A stretch of DNA of 64,000 nucleotides from Actinorhabdospora filicis (GTDB lineage Bacteria; Actinomycetota; Actinomycetes; Mycobacteriales; Micromonosporaceae). The notes under the pieces were generated by a model. That model was not told the origin of the DNA. It saw only the letters and a program-made list of their open reading frames with translations, and made no database searches. Every line of letters starts with the position of its first letter. The stretch's first letter is position 1. Below, piece after piece: positions 34,241 to 43,313 of this stretch. Location of the stretch: NCBI RefSeq assembly GCF_030269765.1, contig NZ_BSTX01000002.1, positions 1,211,379 through 1,275,378 on the forward strand. The letters are read 5' to 3'. The position numbers were made by a program, and so were the translations under genes.

Positions 34241-35662
34241 TCATTCCTTGTCCAGGGACCCGATGCGGTGCACCCGGATGGTGTTGGTCGAGCCGGGCGT
34301 CCCGGGCGGGCTGCCGGCGACGATGACGACCAGGTCGCCGGGCTGCGCCCGGCCCACGCTGATGAGGGCGTGGTCGACCTGCTCGAACATCTCGTCGGTG
34401 TGGTGCACGAACGGGACGAGGAACGACTCGGTGCCCCAGGACAGCGCGAGCTGGCTGCGCACCGACGGCTCGGGCGTGAAGGCCAGCAGCGGCAGGTCGC
34501 TGTGCAGGCGCGCCAGGCGGCGCACGGTGTCACCGGTCTGGCTGAACGCCACCAGGGCCTTGGCGTCGATGGCCTCGGCCACCCGGACCGCCGCGGCGGT
34601 GATGGCGCCGCCCTGGGTGCGGGGGTCGTGCCCGAGGTGCGGGGCGTCGATGTTGCCCGCCTCGGTGGTGGCGACGATGCGCGCCATGGTGCGCACCGTG
34701 ACGATCGGGTACCGGCCCACCGACGTCTCACCGGAGAGCATCACCGCGTCGGCGCCGTCGAGGACGGCGTTGGCGACGTCGGAGGCCTCGGCGCGGGTCG
34801 GGCGCGAGTTCTCGATCATCGAGTCGAGCATCTGGGTGGCGACGATGACGGGCTTGGCGTTCTCCCGGCAGAGCTGGACCGCGTGCTTCTGCACGAGCGG
34901 GACCTGCTCCAGCGGGAGCTCCACGCCCAGGTCGCCGCGGGCGACCATGATGCCGTCGAAGGCGAGGACGATCGATTCGAGGCGGGTGACCGCCTCCGGC
35001 TTCTCGATCTTGGCCAGCACCGGGCGGCGGGCGCCCAGCTCGTCCATGATCGCGTGGACCGGTTTGATGTCCTCGGGGGAGCGGACGAAGGAGAGTGCGA
35101 CGAGGTCGACGCCGAGGCCCAGCGCGAAACGCAGGTCCTCGGTGTCCTTATCCGAGAGCGCCGGAACGCTGACGGCGACGTTGGGCAGGGACAGTCCCTT
35201 GTTGTTCGAGACCGGCCCGCCCTCGACGACGAGACATCGGATGTCGGCGCCGTCCACGTCGAGGACTTCCAGGGAGAGCTTGCCGTCGTCGACGAGGAGC
35301 CGGTCACCGGCGTGTACCTCGGCGGGAAGCTTCTTGTAGGTGACCGACACCCGTTCCGCGGTTCCGGGAACGTCGTCGCTGGTGATGGTCACGTGGTCGC
35401 CCGTACTCCATTGAACGGGACCGTCGGTGAAGGTGCCTAGCCGGATCTTGGGTCCTTGCAGGTCGGCAAGGATGCCGATGGGCCGCCCCGTCGCTGCGGC
35501 GGCCTCGCGCACGAGCTGGTAGACCAGTTCGTGGTCGGCGTGCTTCCCGTGGCTGAAGTTGAGCCGGGCGATGTCCATCCCGGCTTCCACGAGGCCACGG
35601 ATCCGGTCGGGTGTTGCTGTTGCCGGACCGATGGTGCATACGATCTTCGCGCGACGTGTCAC
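34241..35662 (-). CDS. pyk: pyruvate kinase
   Basis: Pyruvate kinase makes pyruvate and ATP from phosphoenolpyruvate and ADP at the end of glycolysis. The 473-residue protein shows RRAKIVCTIGPA, RLNFSHG, DLQGPKIR, the signature IEKPEAV with catalytic Lys, GIMVARGDLGVELP, and the MLSGETSVGRYP block. The C-terminal allosteric domain has VAFSQTGDTVRRLARLHSDLP. GTG at 35662 gives the standard N-terminus. Longer in-frame starts reach into the upstream intergenic region and are unlikely. Confidence 0.96.
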   Translation of the reverse strand: MTRRAKIVCTIGPATATPDRIRGLVEAGMDIARLNFSHGKHADHELVYQLVREAAAATGRPIGILADLQGPKIRLGTFTDGPVQWSTGDHVTITSDDVPGTAERVSVTYKKLPAEVHAGDRLLVDDGKLSLEVLDVDGADIRCLVVEGGPVSNNKGLSLPNVAVSVPALSDKDTEDLRFALGLGVDLVALSFVRSPEDIKPVHAIMDELGARRPVLAKIEKPEAVTRLESIVLAFDGIMVARGDLGVELPLEQVPLVQKHAVQLCRENAKPVIVATQMLDSMIENSRPTRAEASDVANAVLDGADAVMLSGETSVGRYPIVTVRTMARIVATTEAGNIDAPHLGHDPRTQGGAITAAAVRVAEAIDAKALVAFSQTGDTVRRLARLHSDLPLLAFTPEPSVRSQLALSWGTESFLVPFVHHTDEMFEQVDHALISVGRAQPGDLVVIVAGSPPGTPGSTNTIRVHRIGSLDKE

Positions 35663-36032
35663 GTGGATCAGGGTAGTCGTCCGCGTCGCCCCTCTGTGCC
35701 GGGGCGGTGCCGCCGCGATCGGGCCCTGATCTCGCCGGATAGCGCTTTCGGCGGCCTTCCGGGAGGTATGGGACCGGTCACCGCAAACGCCTACGCAGCG
35801 CTGCGGAAAGGTGTGTTCGCCCACCATTGGCGCCCTGGGCGCGCATCCGTACCGGGTGTACCCGTAGACTGGTACGTCGGCCGCCAGAGCGGCCGCATTC
35901 CATGAGGGGCTACACCGCGAAGCACGGTGCCGCCCAAGGCGCGTACCGAAGCATCCGTCACACGACCGCGACAGGCGGTCTCACTGGACCGGCGGGGACC
36001 TCGACGCGTGCCGAGATCCCGAAAGGTACATC
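35663..36032. other. divergent region and leader of the DEAD-box helicase
   Basis: This 370-bp gap separates pyk (minus) from the helicase (plus). TAGACT at about 35864-35870 is a candidate -10 for the helicase, which would give a leader of about 150 nt. Early in the leader a GGCCGC/GCGGCC hairpin (about 35880-35894) is visible, followed by ATGAGGGGCTACACC, which could start a short upstream reading frame of about 60 codons. Long structured leaders are typical of cold-induced DEAD-box genes, but no known RNA family is recognised. Confidence 0.4.
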
Positions 36033-37637
36033 TTGTCCCACACCGACATGCCCACGTTCTCCGAGCTGGGCCTGCCGCAGCGTGTAGTCGACGCCCTCGC
36101 CGAGCGCGGCGTCACGACACCGTTCCCCATCCAGGCCGCCAGCATCCCCGACGCGCTCGCCGGGCGCGACATCCTCGGGCGCGGCCGCACCGGCTCCGGC
36201 AAGACCCTCTCCTTCGGTCTGCCCCTGCTCAACCGCCTGGCGGGCGGCCGCACCAAGGCCAAGCGCCCGCGCGGCATCGTGCTCGTGCCGACCCGTGAGC
36301 TGGCGATGCAGGTCGCCGACTCGCTGGAGCCCTACGGCAACGTCCTGAACCTCGACATCAAGGTCGTCTGCGGCGGCACTTCGATGCAGCGGCAGATCTT
36401 CGCGCTGCAGCGCGGCGTCGACGTCCTCGTGGCGACCCCGGGCCGCCTGCGCGACCTGATGTCGCGCGGTGTCGCCGACCTCACCGAGGTGGAGGTCGCC
36501 GTCCTCGACGAGGCCGACCAGATGGCCGACATGGGCTTCCTGCCCGAGGTCACCGAGATCCTCGACCAGGTTCCCGCCGGTGGGCAGCGCATGCTGTTCT
36601 CGGCGACCCTGGAGAACGAGATCGACACCCTCGTCAAGCGCTACCTCTCCTCCCCCGTCACGCACGAGGTCGACCCGCCCGCCGGCGCGGTCTCCACCAT
36701 GGAGCACCACGTCCTGGTCGTGAAGCCGAACGACAAGTCCGCCGTGACCGCCATGGTCGCCGCCCGCCAGGGCCGCACCATCGCGTTCGTGCGGACCCAG
36801 CTCGGCTGCGAGCGCGTCGTGGAGGAGCTGAACGCCGGTGGCGTCCGCGCCCTGGCCCTGCACGGCGGCATGAACCAGGCCGCCCGCACCAAGACCCTGG
36901 CCGACTTCAAGGAGGGCAAGGTCCCGCTGCTGGTCGCCACGGGTGTGGCCGCGCGCGGCATCCACGTCGACGGCGTCGACATGGTCCTGCACGTCGACCC
37001 CGCCGGGACGACCAAGGACTACCTGCACCGCGCCGGGCGCACCGCCCGCGCCGGTGAGAGCGGCATCGTCGCCACCATCGTGCTCCCCCACCAGCGGCGC
37101 TCCATGTTCAAGCTGCTGGAGGAGGCCGGGGTGGAGGCCGAGCGCCACCGCGTCGAGGGCGCCTTCAGCGAGGAGCTGACCCGCATCACCGGTGCCCGCT
37201 CGCTGGCCGACGTCCGCGCCGACGCCGCCTCGCGCGCCGTCGAGGACGCCGAGTCGGAGATCGTGCAGCTGACCCGCCGCCTCCAGGCCGCCGAGGACCG
37301 CCTCATCGACCTGCAGGAGCGGGCCCGCAAGGCCACCGAGTACGCCGAGGGCGTCCGCAACGGCACCATCGTCGAGGACGACCGCGAGCACCGGGCGCAC
37401 CGCCCGCGCCGCGACTTCGACCGCAACAAGCCGCGCGGCGCCAACGCCGGTGGTGGCGAGCGCCGCTTCGGCGACCGCGACCGCGGTGGCGAGCGCGGTG
37501 GTTTCAAGCGCGACGACCGTCACCCGCGTGACGGTCACCCCCGTGACGGCCGGACCGGTGGCGGTTACCGCGGCCAGGGCGGCCGCAAGGACCGCTTCGA
37601 GCGTCCGGAGCGGGGCTACCGCTCGCGTAACGACTAG
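36033..37637 (+). CDS. DEAD-box ATP-dependent RNA helicase
   Basis: This 534-residue helicase has the Q motif (FPIQAASIPDAL), motif I GRTGSGKT, Ia VPTRELAMQV, motif II in the order LDEAD, motif III FSATLE, and motifs V-VI ATGVAARGIHVDGVD and HRAGRTARAG. After residue 400 comes a coiled segment, then a basic, glycine-rich tail with repeated HPRDG and RGG-like units that should bind RNA. GAAAGGT selects a TTG start at 36033; ATG 36048 is the alternative. Such CsdA/RhlE-like proteins remodel ribosomal or structured mRNAs, often in the cold. Confidence 0.95.
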   Translation: MSHTDMPTFSELGLPQRVVDALAERGVTTPFPIQAASIPDALAGRDILGRGRTGSGKTLSFGLPLLNRLAGGRTKAKRPRGIVLVPTRELAMQVADSLEPYGNVLNLDIKVVCGGTSMQRQIFALQRGVDVLVATPGRLRDLMSRGVADLTEVEVAVLDEADQMADMGFLPEVTEILDQVPAGGQRMLFSATLENEIDTLVKRYLSSPVTHEVDPPAGAVSTMEHHVLVVKPNDKSAVTAMVAARQGRTIAFVRTQLGCERVVEELNAGGVRALALHGGMNQAARTKTLADFKEGKVPLLVATGVAARGIHVDGVDMVLHVDPAGTTKDYLHRAGRTARAGESGIVATIVLPHQRRSMFKLLEEAGVEAERHRVEGAFSEELTRITGARSLADVRADAASRAVEDAESEIVQLTRRLQAAEDRLIDLQERARKATEYAEGVRNGTIVEDDREHRAHRPRRDFDRNKPRGANAGGGERRFGDRDRGGERGGFKRDDRHPRDGHPRDGRTGGGYRGQGGRKDRFERPERGYRSRND

Positions 37638-37656
37638 TCCTTCGTGAACTGATGGG

Positions 37657-37686
37657 GAACGCCCGGCCGGGTTCGGCCGGGCGTTC
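37657..37686. terminator. terminator between the helicase and the amidohydrolase
   Basis: GAACGCCCGGCC (37657-37668) pairs perfectly with GGCCGGGCGTTC (37675-37686) around GGGTTC. Both flanking genes converge on it, with TTTCT following on the plus strand. Confidence 0.85.
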
Positions 37687-37693
37687 GCCGTTT

Positions 37694-38863
37694 CTAGCCC
37701 TCGTGGGCGTAGATCTCGACGCCGTCGATGTAGGCGCGCTCGACGCGGGAGTAGAGGTCGAGGGGGTCGCCGGACCACACGCACAGGTCGGCGTCCTTGC
37801 CGACGGTGAGGGAGCCCACGCGGTCGTCGACGCCCATGATGCGGGCGGGGTTGATGGTGAGGGCCTCCATGGCCGTGCGGGGCGGCAGGCCCTCCTTGAC
37901 GGCGAGGGCGGCCTGGTGGACGAGGTTGGCGATGGGCACGACCGGGTGGTCGGTGGTGATGGCGATGGTGACGCCGGCCGCGGCGAGCAGGCCGGGGTTC
38001 TTCACCGAGCGGTTGCGGACCTCGACCTTGCTGCGGGAGACGATGAGCGGGCCGATGATGACGGGGATGTCCTTGGCGGCGATGATGTCGGCCAGCAGGT
38101 GGGCCTCGGTGCCGTGGTCGAGGACGAGGCGGTAGCCGAACTCCTCGGCGATGCGGATGGCGGTGGCGATGTCGTCGGCGCGGTGGCAGTGCTGGCGCCA
38201 GGGGATCTCGCGGTCGAGGACGGTGGCGAGGGCCTCCAGTTTCAGGTCGCGGTCGACGGGCTTGCCCTCTTCGGCGGCGGCGCGCTTGGCCTTGTAGTTG
38301 GCGGCGTCGACGAAGGCGCCGCGGATGACGGCGGCGGTGCCCAGGCGGGTGGAGGGCGTCTGCTTCTTGTCGCCGTAGACGCGCTTGGGGTTCTCGCCGA
38401 GGGCGGATTTGAGGCCGGAGGGCACGCGCATGGCCATCTCGTCGACGGTGCGGCCGTGGGTCTTGATGGCGGCACACTGGCCGCCGATCGGGTTGCCGCT
38501 GCCCGGATTCACGTTGACCGCCAGGACGCCGGCGGCGATGGCGTCCTCGAAGCCGATGTCGGCGGGGTTGATGGCGTCGATGGCGCGGACGTGGGCGGTG
38601 ACCGGGTCGGTCATCTCGTTGGTGTCCTGCCCGGCCCAGCCCTCACCCTCCTCGTGGACGCCGAGGTGGACGTGGGCGTCGATGAGGCCGGGGACGATCC
38701 ACTTGCCGGTGGCGTCGACGATCTCGGCGCCGTCGGGTACGGGGGTGCCGGGGCCCCCGACGGCGGTGATGCGGCCGTCGGTGACGACCACGACGCCGTC
38801 CTCGATCGGGTCGGCGTCGATGGGGAGCACACGGCCGCCGGTGAAGGCGAGGGTGGTGGACAC
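37694..38863 (-). CDS. imidazolonepropionase-like metal-dependent amidohydrolase
   Basis: This is a 389-residue amidohydrolase-superfamily protein. A small beta-sandwich frames the barrel: GKWIVPGLIDAHVHLG carries the HxH metal pair, QHCHRADD and LDHGTEAHL give further histidines, and ITTDHPVV gives the final metal Asp. The C-terminal IGSLTVGKDAD-type strand block (here VGSLTVGKDADLCVW) is typical. The closest general group is imidazolonepropionase or cyclic-amide hydrolases; substrate cannot be read from the sequence and no hut genes are nearby. GTG at 38863 is the start. Confidence 0.87.
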   Translation of the reverse strand: MSTTLAFTGGRVLPIDADPIEDGVVVVTDGRITAVGGPGTPVPDGAEIVDATGKWIVPGLIDAHVHLGVHEEGEGWAGQDTNEMTDPVTAHVRAIDAINPADIGFEDAIAAGVLAVNVNPGSGNPIGGQCAAIKTHGRTVDEMAMRVPSGLKSALGENPKRVYGDKKQTPSTRLGTAAVIRGAFVDAANYKAKRAAAEEGKPVDRDLKLEALATVLDREIPWRQHCHRADDIATAIRIAEEFGYRLVLDHGTEAHLLADIIAAKDIPVIIGPLIVSRSKVEVRNRSVKNPGLLAAAGVTIAITTDHPVVPIANLVHQAALAVKEGLPPRTAMEALTINPARIMGVDDRVGSLTVGKDADLCVWSGDPLDLYSRVERAYIDGVEIYAHEG

Positions 38864-39021
38864 TGCTACTCCTGTCTGGTGATCGGCAAGGCCTGCTCTG
38901 TTCTACCCGACGTACGGTGGCGGCGGGGTGGGAGTGACGCCCGGAAGCGTGCGCGCATCGCGTAGCGTGCGTCCGGCAGACACGGCAGTACCCCTGGCGG
39001 CTATTGAGGAGCGGAAAGTTG

Positions 39022-39552
39022 ATGACGCTGACGCATTGGACCCCCGAGGACCTCACCGCGCGGGTGGGCGAGGTGATGACCGTCTACGCCGAGGCGATGG
39101 GCTATCCGGTCGAGGTGGCGCGGATGCGCCAGGGTTTCGTGGTCGGCCACGCGCAGTTCGAGGGGATGCGGGCGGTGGCGGTGACGGCCGCCGACGACCG
39201 GCTGCTCGGTTTCGGTTACGGCTACCTGGGCAAGCGCGGGCAGTGGTGGCACGACCAGGTGTCGCAGTGGCTGTCGCCGGAGCTCTACGACCGGTACATG
39301 ACCGACGTCTTCGAACTGGTGGAGTTGCAGGTGCGGCCCGACGCGCAGGGCAACGGCATCGGCGAGCGGATGCTGACCGAGCTGCTGGACGACGCGCCCG
39401 GCAAGACGGTGGTGCTGTCGACGCCGGAGGCCGACGAGTCGGCGTCGCGGGCGTGGCGGCTGTACCGGCGCACGGGTTTCCAGGACCTGGTGCGCGACGC
39501 GTTGTTCCCGGGCGACCAGCGTCCCTTCGCGGTGCTGGGCCTGGAGCGCTAG
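39022..39552 (+). CDS. GNAT family N-acetyltransferase
   Basis: This is a 176-residue acetyl-CoA-dependent acyltransferase. The pyrophosphate loop VRPDAQGNGIGERML follows the ELVELQV strand, and RLYRRTGFQDLVRD forms the C-terminal GNAT motif. The N-terminal half is less typical and may shape the acceptor site. GAGGAG and GGAAAG precede ATG 39022; a TTG one codon earlier is possible. It converges on the CDP-alcohol phosphatidyltransferase homologue with only three bases between stops. Acceptor unknown. Confidence 0.85.
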   Translation: MTLTHWTPEDLTARVGEVMTVYAEAMGYPVEVARMRQGFVVGHAQFEGMRAVAVTAADDRLLGFGYGYLGKRGQWWHDQVSQWLSPELYDRYMTDVFELVELQVRPDAQGNGIGERMLTELLDDAPGKTVVLSTPEADESASRAWRLYRRTGFQDLVRDALFPGDQRPFAVLGLER

Positions 39553-39555
39553 GCG

Positions 39556-40158
39556 CTACTTGAGGGTCGTGCCGGCCACGATGAGCAGCTGCACGAACCC
39601 GAGGAAGCCCAGGAGCGCCCAGGCGGTGGTGGCGAGGCTGGCGATGCCGGTGGCGAAGCCGGTGGACAGGCCGTCGCCGAGAACGACGGCGGCTCCGGCG
39701 ACGACGAAGCCGATGACGGCGATGATGACGCGCATGTTGCGTTCGCCGAGGGTCTGCATCCCGGGTTCGGTCATCCCGGCGGCGACGGCCTTGGCGCGCA
39801 CGTACTCGTGCAGCCAGGACAGGGCCCCGGCGATGACGACGACGCCGCCCATGGCGCCCAGGACGTAGAAGGCCCACAGCCAGGCGGCCTCGGCGACGCG
39901 CGCGGCGAGGGCGTCGAAGACCTCGCCGCGGTGCGTCCGGCGTCCGGCGTGGACGGCGAGGGCAGCGCGGCCGATGTCGGTGCCCGCGGTGGTGAGGACG
40001 AGGACGGCGGCCAGCGCGATGAAGCCGCCGCCGCGTCCGGTGATCAGGGGCGTGATCAGGGCGGCGACGACGCCGACCCCCGTGAGGGTGCCTTGACGCA
40101 CCCGCATTGCCGTCAGGGCCCTCCCGGTGAGGTTCCCCGCTGCCGCCAGCGCACTCAT
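39556..40158 (-). CDS. CDP-alcohol phosphatidyltransferase homologue with degenerate active site
   Basis: This 200-residue protein has about five membrane helices. The segment from TDIGRAALAV through THRGEVFDALAARVAEA aligns in spacing with the CDP-alcohol phosphatidyltransferase signature. In active enzymes this reads D-x2-D-G-x2-A-R-x8-G-x3-D-x3-D. Here most metal aspartates are replaced; the Arg, Gly and one Asp remain. YVRAKAVAAGM and GERNMRVII also match PgsA-type synthases. It is therefore probably catalytically dead or altered. It ends 13 bases before metF on the same strand. The family call is inferred from pattern only. Confidence 0.6.
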   Translation of the reverse strand: MSALAAAGNLTGRALTAMRVRQGTLTGVGVVAALITPLITGRGGGFIALAAVLVLTTAGTDIGRAALAVHAGRRTHRGEVFDALAARVAEAAWLWAFYVLGAMGGVVVIAGALSWLHEYVRAKAVAAGMTEPGMQTLGERNMRVIIAVIGFVVAGAAVVLGDGLSTGFATGIASLATTAWALLGFLGFVQLLIVAGTTLK

Positions 40159-40171
40159 GGCACCTTGGATA

Positions 40172-41095
40172 TCAGACGGCCGCCATGGAACGCAGGTTTT
40201 GCCAGATCTCGCGCGTGGCGGTGGAGCGGTTCATGGTGATGAAGTGGATGCCGGGGGCGCCCTCGGCCAGCAGCCGCTCGCACAGCCCGGTGGCGATCTC
40301 CACGCCCAGGGCGCGCACGGCGGCGGCGTCACCGGAGACGGCCTCGAAGCGCGCGGCCACGCCGGCGGGGATGGTCGCGCCGGTCAGCTCGGCGATGCGC
40401 ACGAGGTTGCGCACGTTCACCACCGGCATGACACCGGGGATGATCGGGACGTCGCAGCCGGCCTTCTCGGTGGCGTCGCGCAGCCGCGCCCAGTCGCGCC
40501 AGTCGAAGAACATCTGGGTGATGGCGAAGTCGGCGCCCGCGCGGCACTTGGCCACGAAGTTGCGGATCTCGCTGTCCCAGTCGGGCGAGCGCGGGTGGCG
40601 CTCGGGGAACGCGGCCACGCCGACGCTGAAGTCGCCGGACTCCTTGATCAGCTCGACCAGCTGGTAGGCGTGCTCGTAGCCCTCGGGGTGGGCGATCCAG
40701 TCGCCGGCGACGTCGCCGGGCGGGTCGCCGCGCAGCGCGAGGATGTTGCGCACGCCGACGGAGGCGAAGTGGCCGATGAGGTTGCGCAGCTCGGCCACGG
40801 AGTGGTTGACCGCGGTCAGGTGCGCCATCGGCAGCATCGTGGTCTCGGTGGCGATGCGGTCGGTGGTCTCCACCGTCGCCGCGCGGTTGCCGCCACCGGC
40901 GCCGTAGGTGACCGACACGAACGACGGGTGCAGCGACTCCAGTTCGCGCAGCGCCGTCCACAGTGTCTTCTCGCTGCCCGCGCGCCCGGGTGAGGGCGGG
41001 AAGAACTCGAAGGAGAACGTGGGGTCGCCACCGCGGACCAGGTCGCCGATCGCGGGCGGCTGGCCGGGCATCACCGACGGGGCACCGAGTGTCAC
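40172..41095 (-). CDS. metF: methylenetetrahydrofolate reductase
   Basis: This flavoprotein reduces 5,10-methylene-THF to 5-methyl-THF for methionine synthesis. The 307-residue barrel shows FSFEFFPPSPGRAGSEKTL with the catalytic glutamate, VSVTYGAGGGN, LTAVNHSVAEL, ILALRGDPPGD and FAITQMFFDW. The start is GTG 41095. It converges in order with Rv2172c-Rv2173 of mycobacteria, as a polyprenyl synthase follows further on. No B12 or SAM riboswitch is seen upstream. Confidence 0.94.
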   Translation of the reverse strand: MTLGAPSVMPGQPPAIGDLVRGGDPTFSFEFFPPSPGRAGSEKTLWTALRELESLHPSFVSVTYGAGGGNRAATVETTDRIATETTMLPMAHLTAVNHSVAELRNLIGHFASVGVRNILALRGDPPGDVAGDWIAHPEGYEHAYQLVELIKESGDFSVGVAAFPERHPRSPDWDSEIRNFVAKCRAGADFAITQMFFDWRDWARLRDATEKAGCDVPIIPGVMPVVNVRNLVRIAELTGATIPAGVAARFEAVSGDAAAVRALGVEIATGLCERLLAEGAPGIHFITMNRSTATREIWQNLRSMAAV

Positions 41096-41237
41096 ATCTC
41101 AAACCCTAACCGCCGGGGAACTGCCAGGACACCTTGCGGTGTCGGCGGGTCATGGAGTGGGACGGTTTCCACCTGCCGAAGGTGTCTGAATTGTTAGCCT
41201 CGTTGGGAATTGTCCGCTTAGGTGCGGAAGGGGTCCG
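41096..41237. promoter_or_regulatory. divergent promoter region metF / TPM gene
   Basis: This 142-bp region holds promoters in both directions. TGTCTGAATTGTTAGCCT near 41183-41200 is the only AT-rich patch, and TTAGCCT could be a -10 for the plus-strand gene. No operator repeat is evident. Confidence 0.3.
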
Positions 41238-43286
41238 ATGGCACGGCGGGGGCTGCTCAGGCTGTGGCTGGCGGGAACGTGTGCGCTGGTGGGGGGCGCG
41301 GTCGCGCTCACGCCCGCGCCCGCGCTCGCCGAGGAACCGGTGACGCTGGCGTCGTCGGGTCAGATCACCGACAAGGTCGACGCCCTGGGCGCGCGCAGGG
41401 GCGAGGTGACGCAGGCCCTCGACACGCTCGACCGCGACCAGAAGGTCCAGCTCTACGTCGTCTACGTCGCCGACTTCTCCGGGCGCGGCGCGCAGGCGTG
41501 GGCCGACGACACCGCCGTCAAGAACGGCCTCGGCCGCCGCGACATGCTCATGGCCGTGGGCACCTCCGCACGCCAGTACGCCGTCTCGGTCGACCCGTCC
41601 TTCAAGCTCACCGACGCGCAGCTGGACGACGTGGCGTCGGTGGCGATCGAACCGGCGCTGCGCCAGAACGACTGGGCGGGCGCGGCGATCGGCGCCGCCA
41701 ACGGCTACAACGCGGCCCTGTCCGGCAAGCCCGTCCCGCCCGTCCAGGTGCAGCCCGGCAAGGCCGACCCCGGCGTCGGAGGCGGGCCCTCGGCGTGGAC
41801 GTGCTTCCTCATCGCCATCGTGGCCGCCGCCATCGGCGTGGGCCTGTGGCTGTGGCTGCGCTCGCGCAAGAAGAAGGCGCCACAGGCCACCGGCGGCGCG
41901 CCCGCGCCGCTCGCCGACGTGCCCCTCCCCCAGCTCGACGCGCAGGCCAGCCAGCTGCTCATCGACACCGACGACGCGGTGCGCACCAGCGAGCAGGAAC
42001 TCGGCTTCGCCACCGCGCAGTTCGGCGAGGAGTCCACCGTCCGCTTCGCCGAGACCCTCGCCGCCGCCAAGGACCACCTCAACGCCGCCTTCCGGCTGCG
42101 CCAGAAACTCGACGACGACGAGCCCGAGGACGACCCGACGCGCCACGCGTGGCTGGCCGAGATCATCACCCGCTGCCAGGAGGCGAACCAGCGCCTGGAC
42201 GCCGAGGCCGCCGACTTCGACCGGCTGCGCGACCTCGGCAAGCGCGCGCCGGAGGCCATCGGCGAGCTGGAGGGCTCCGCGCAGGTGCTCACCGGGCGCC
42301 TGGAGGCCGCGCGCGCCACGCTGTCCGGGCTGGCCGCGAAGTACCCGGCGAGCGCCTCGGCGTCCGTGGCCGACAATCCGCGCCAGGCCGCCGACCGGCT
42401 CGCCTTCGCCAACGAGCAGCTCACCCAGGCCGGTCGCGCCCTCGGCACCGGCGACGGGAACCGCGCGGCGGTGATGGTGCGGGCCGCCGAGGAGGCGCTC
42501 GGGCAGACCGGGCAGCTCGTGGAGGCCGTCGAGCGGCGCGTCAGCGAGCTCGGGCAGGCCGAGTCGGGTCTCCCGGCGCTGCTGGCCGAGACCGACAAGG
42601 ACGTCGCGGAGGGCCGCGCGGCGGTGCAGGCGGGCCACGCGCAGGGTGACCTGACGCAGGTCCTGGCCGGTGCCGAGAGCGTCGCGGCGGCCGTGCGCGC
42701 GGAGATGGCCTCGGGGTCCTTCGACCCGCTGGACGCCGTCCGCCGCCTGGAGGAGGCCGACGGCGCGCTCGACGCCTCGCTGGCCGACATCCGCGATCTC
42801 GAAGCGCGGCAGCAGCGTGCGCGCGCCGCGCTGGACCAGGCGGCGCTGGCCGCGCGCAGCCGCATCGCCGCCGCCGAGGACTTCATCAACACCAACCGCG
42901 GCGGCGTGGGCTCCGAGGCGCGCACGCGCCTGGCGGAGGCGCGGCGGCAGTACGACCAGGCCGTCGCCGCCTCGTCCAGCGACCCCATCGCGGCGCTGGA
43001 GGCCGCGCAGCGCGCCGACCAGCTCGCCGCCTCGGCGCAGGAGCTGGCCGAGGGCGACGTCCGCGGCTACCAGAGCCCGATGGGCGGTGGCGGCGGCTTC
43101 GGCGGCGGAGGCGGTGGCGGGTCCTCGACCGGGGCGATGCTCGGCGGGATCCTCATCGGCACCCTCCTGGGCGGCGGTGGTGGCGGTGGGCGCGGTTCGT
43201 CGCAGGGCGGCGGACGGCGGGTGACTCCGGGCAGCTTCGGCGGCGGCGCCACGCGCGGACGCCGGGGCGCCGGCGGGCGTTTCTAG
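41238..43286 (+). CDS. TPM-domain membrane protein with coiled coil and glycine-rich tail
   Basis: This 682-residue protein has several parts. A signal sequence (1-31, cut near ALAEE) precedes an extracytoplasmic TPM domain (about 35-165, with DQKVQLYVVYVADFSG and GRRDMLMAVGTSARQYAVSV). A transmembrane helix (about 190-210) ends in a basic stop-transfer RSRKKK. Then come about 390 residues of Ala/Glu/Arg-rich helical coiled coil in the cytoplasm and a Gly/Ser-rich tail. TPM (Psb32/YgcG-type) domains act in membrane-protein quality control or photosystem repair. The next gene encodes PspA, so an envelope-stress pair is likely. Confidence 0.85.
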   Translation: MARRGLLRLWLAGTCALVGGAVALTPAPALAEEPVTLASSGQITDKVDALGARRGEVTQALDTLDRDQKVQLYVVYVADFSGRGAQAWADDTAVKNGLGRRDMLMAVGTSARQYAVSVDPSFKLTDAQLDDVASVAIEPALRQNDWAGAAIGAANGYNAALSGKPVPPVQVQPGKADPGVGGGPSAWTCFLIAIVAAAIGVGLWLWLRSRKKKAPQATGGAPAPLADVPLPQLDAQASQLLIDTDDAVRTSEQELGFATAQFGEESTVRFAETLAAAKDHLNAAFRLRQKLDDDEPEDDPTRHAWLAEIITRCQEANQRLDAEAADFDRLRDLGKRAPEAIGELEGSAQVLTGRLEAARATLSGLAAKYPASASASVADNPRQAADRLAFANEQLTQAGRALGTGDGNRAAVMVRAAEEALGQTGQLVEAVERRVSELGQAESGLPALLAETDKDVAEGRAAVQAGHAQGDLTQVLAGAESVAAAVRAEMASGSFDPLDAVRRLEEADGALDASLADIRDLEARQQRARAALDQAALAARSRIAAAEDFINTNRGGVGSEARTRLAEARRQYDQAVAASSSDPIAALEAAQRADQLAASAQELAEGDVRGYQSPMGGGGGFGGGGGGGSSTGAMLGGILIGTLLGGGGGGGRGSSQGGGRRVTPGSFGGGATRGRRGAGGRF

Positions 43287-43313
43287 GTATCGCGACGAGA
43301 CGGGAATGGGGAC

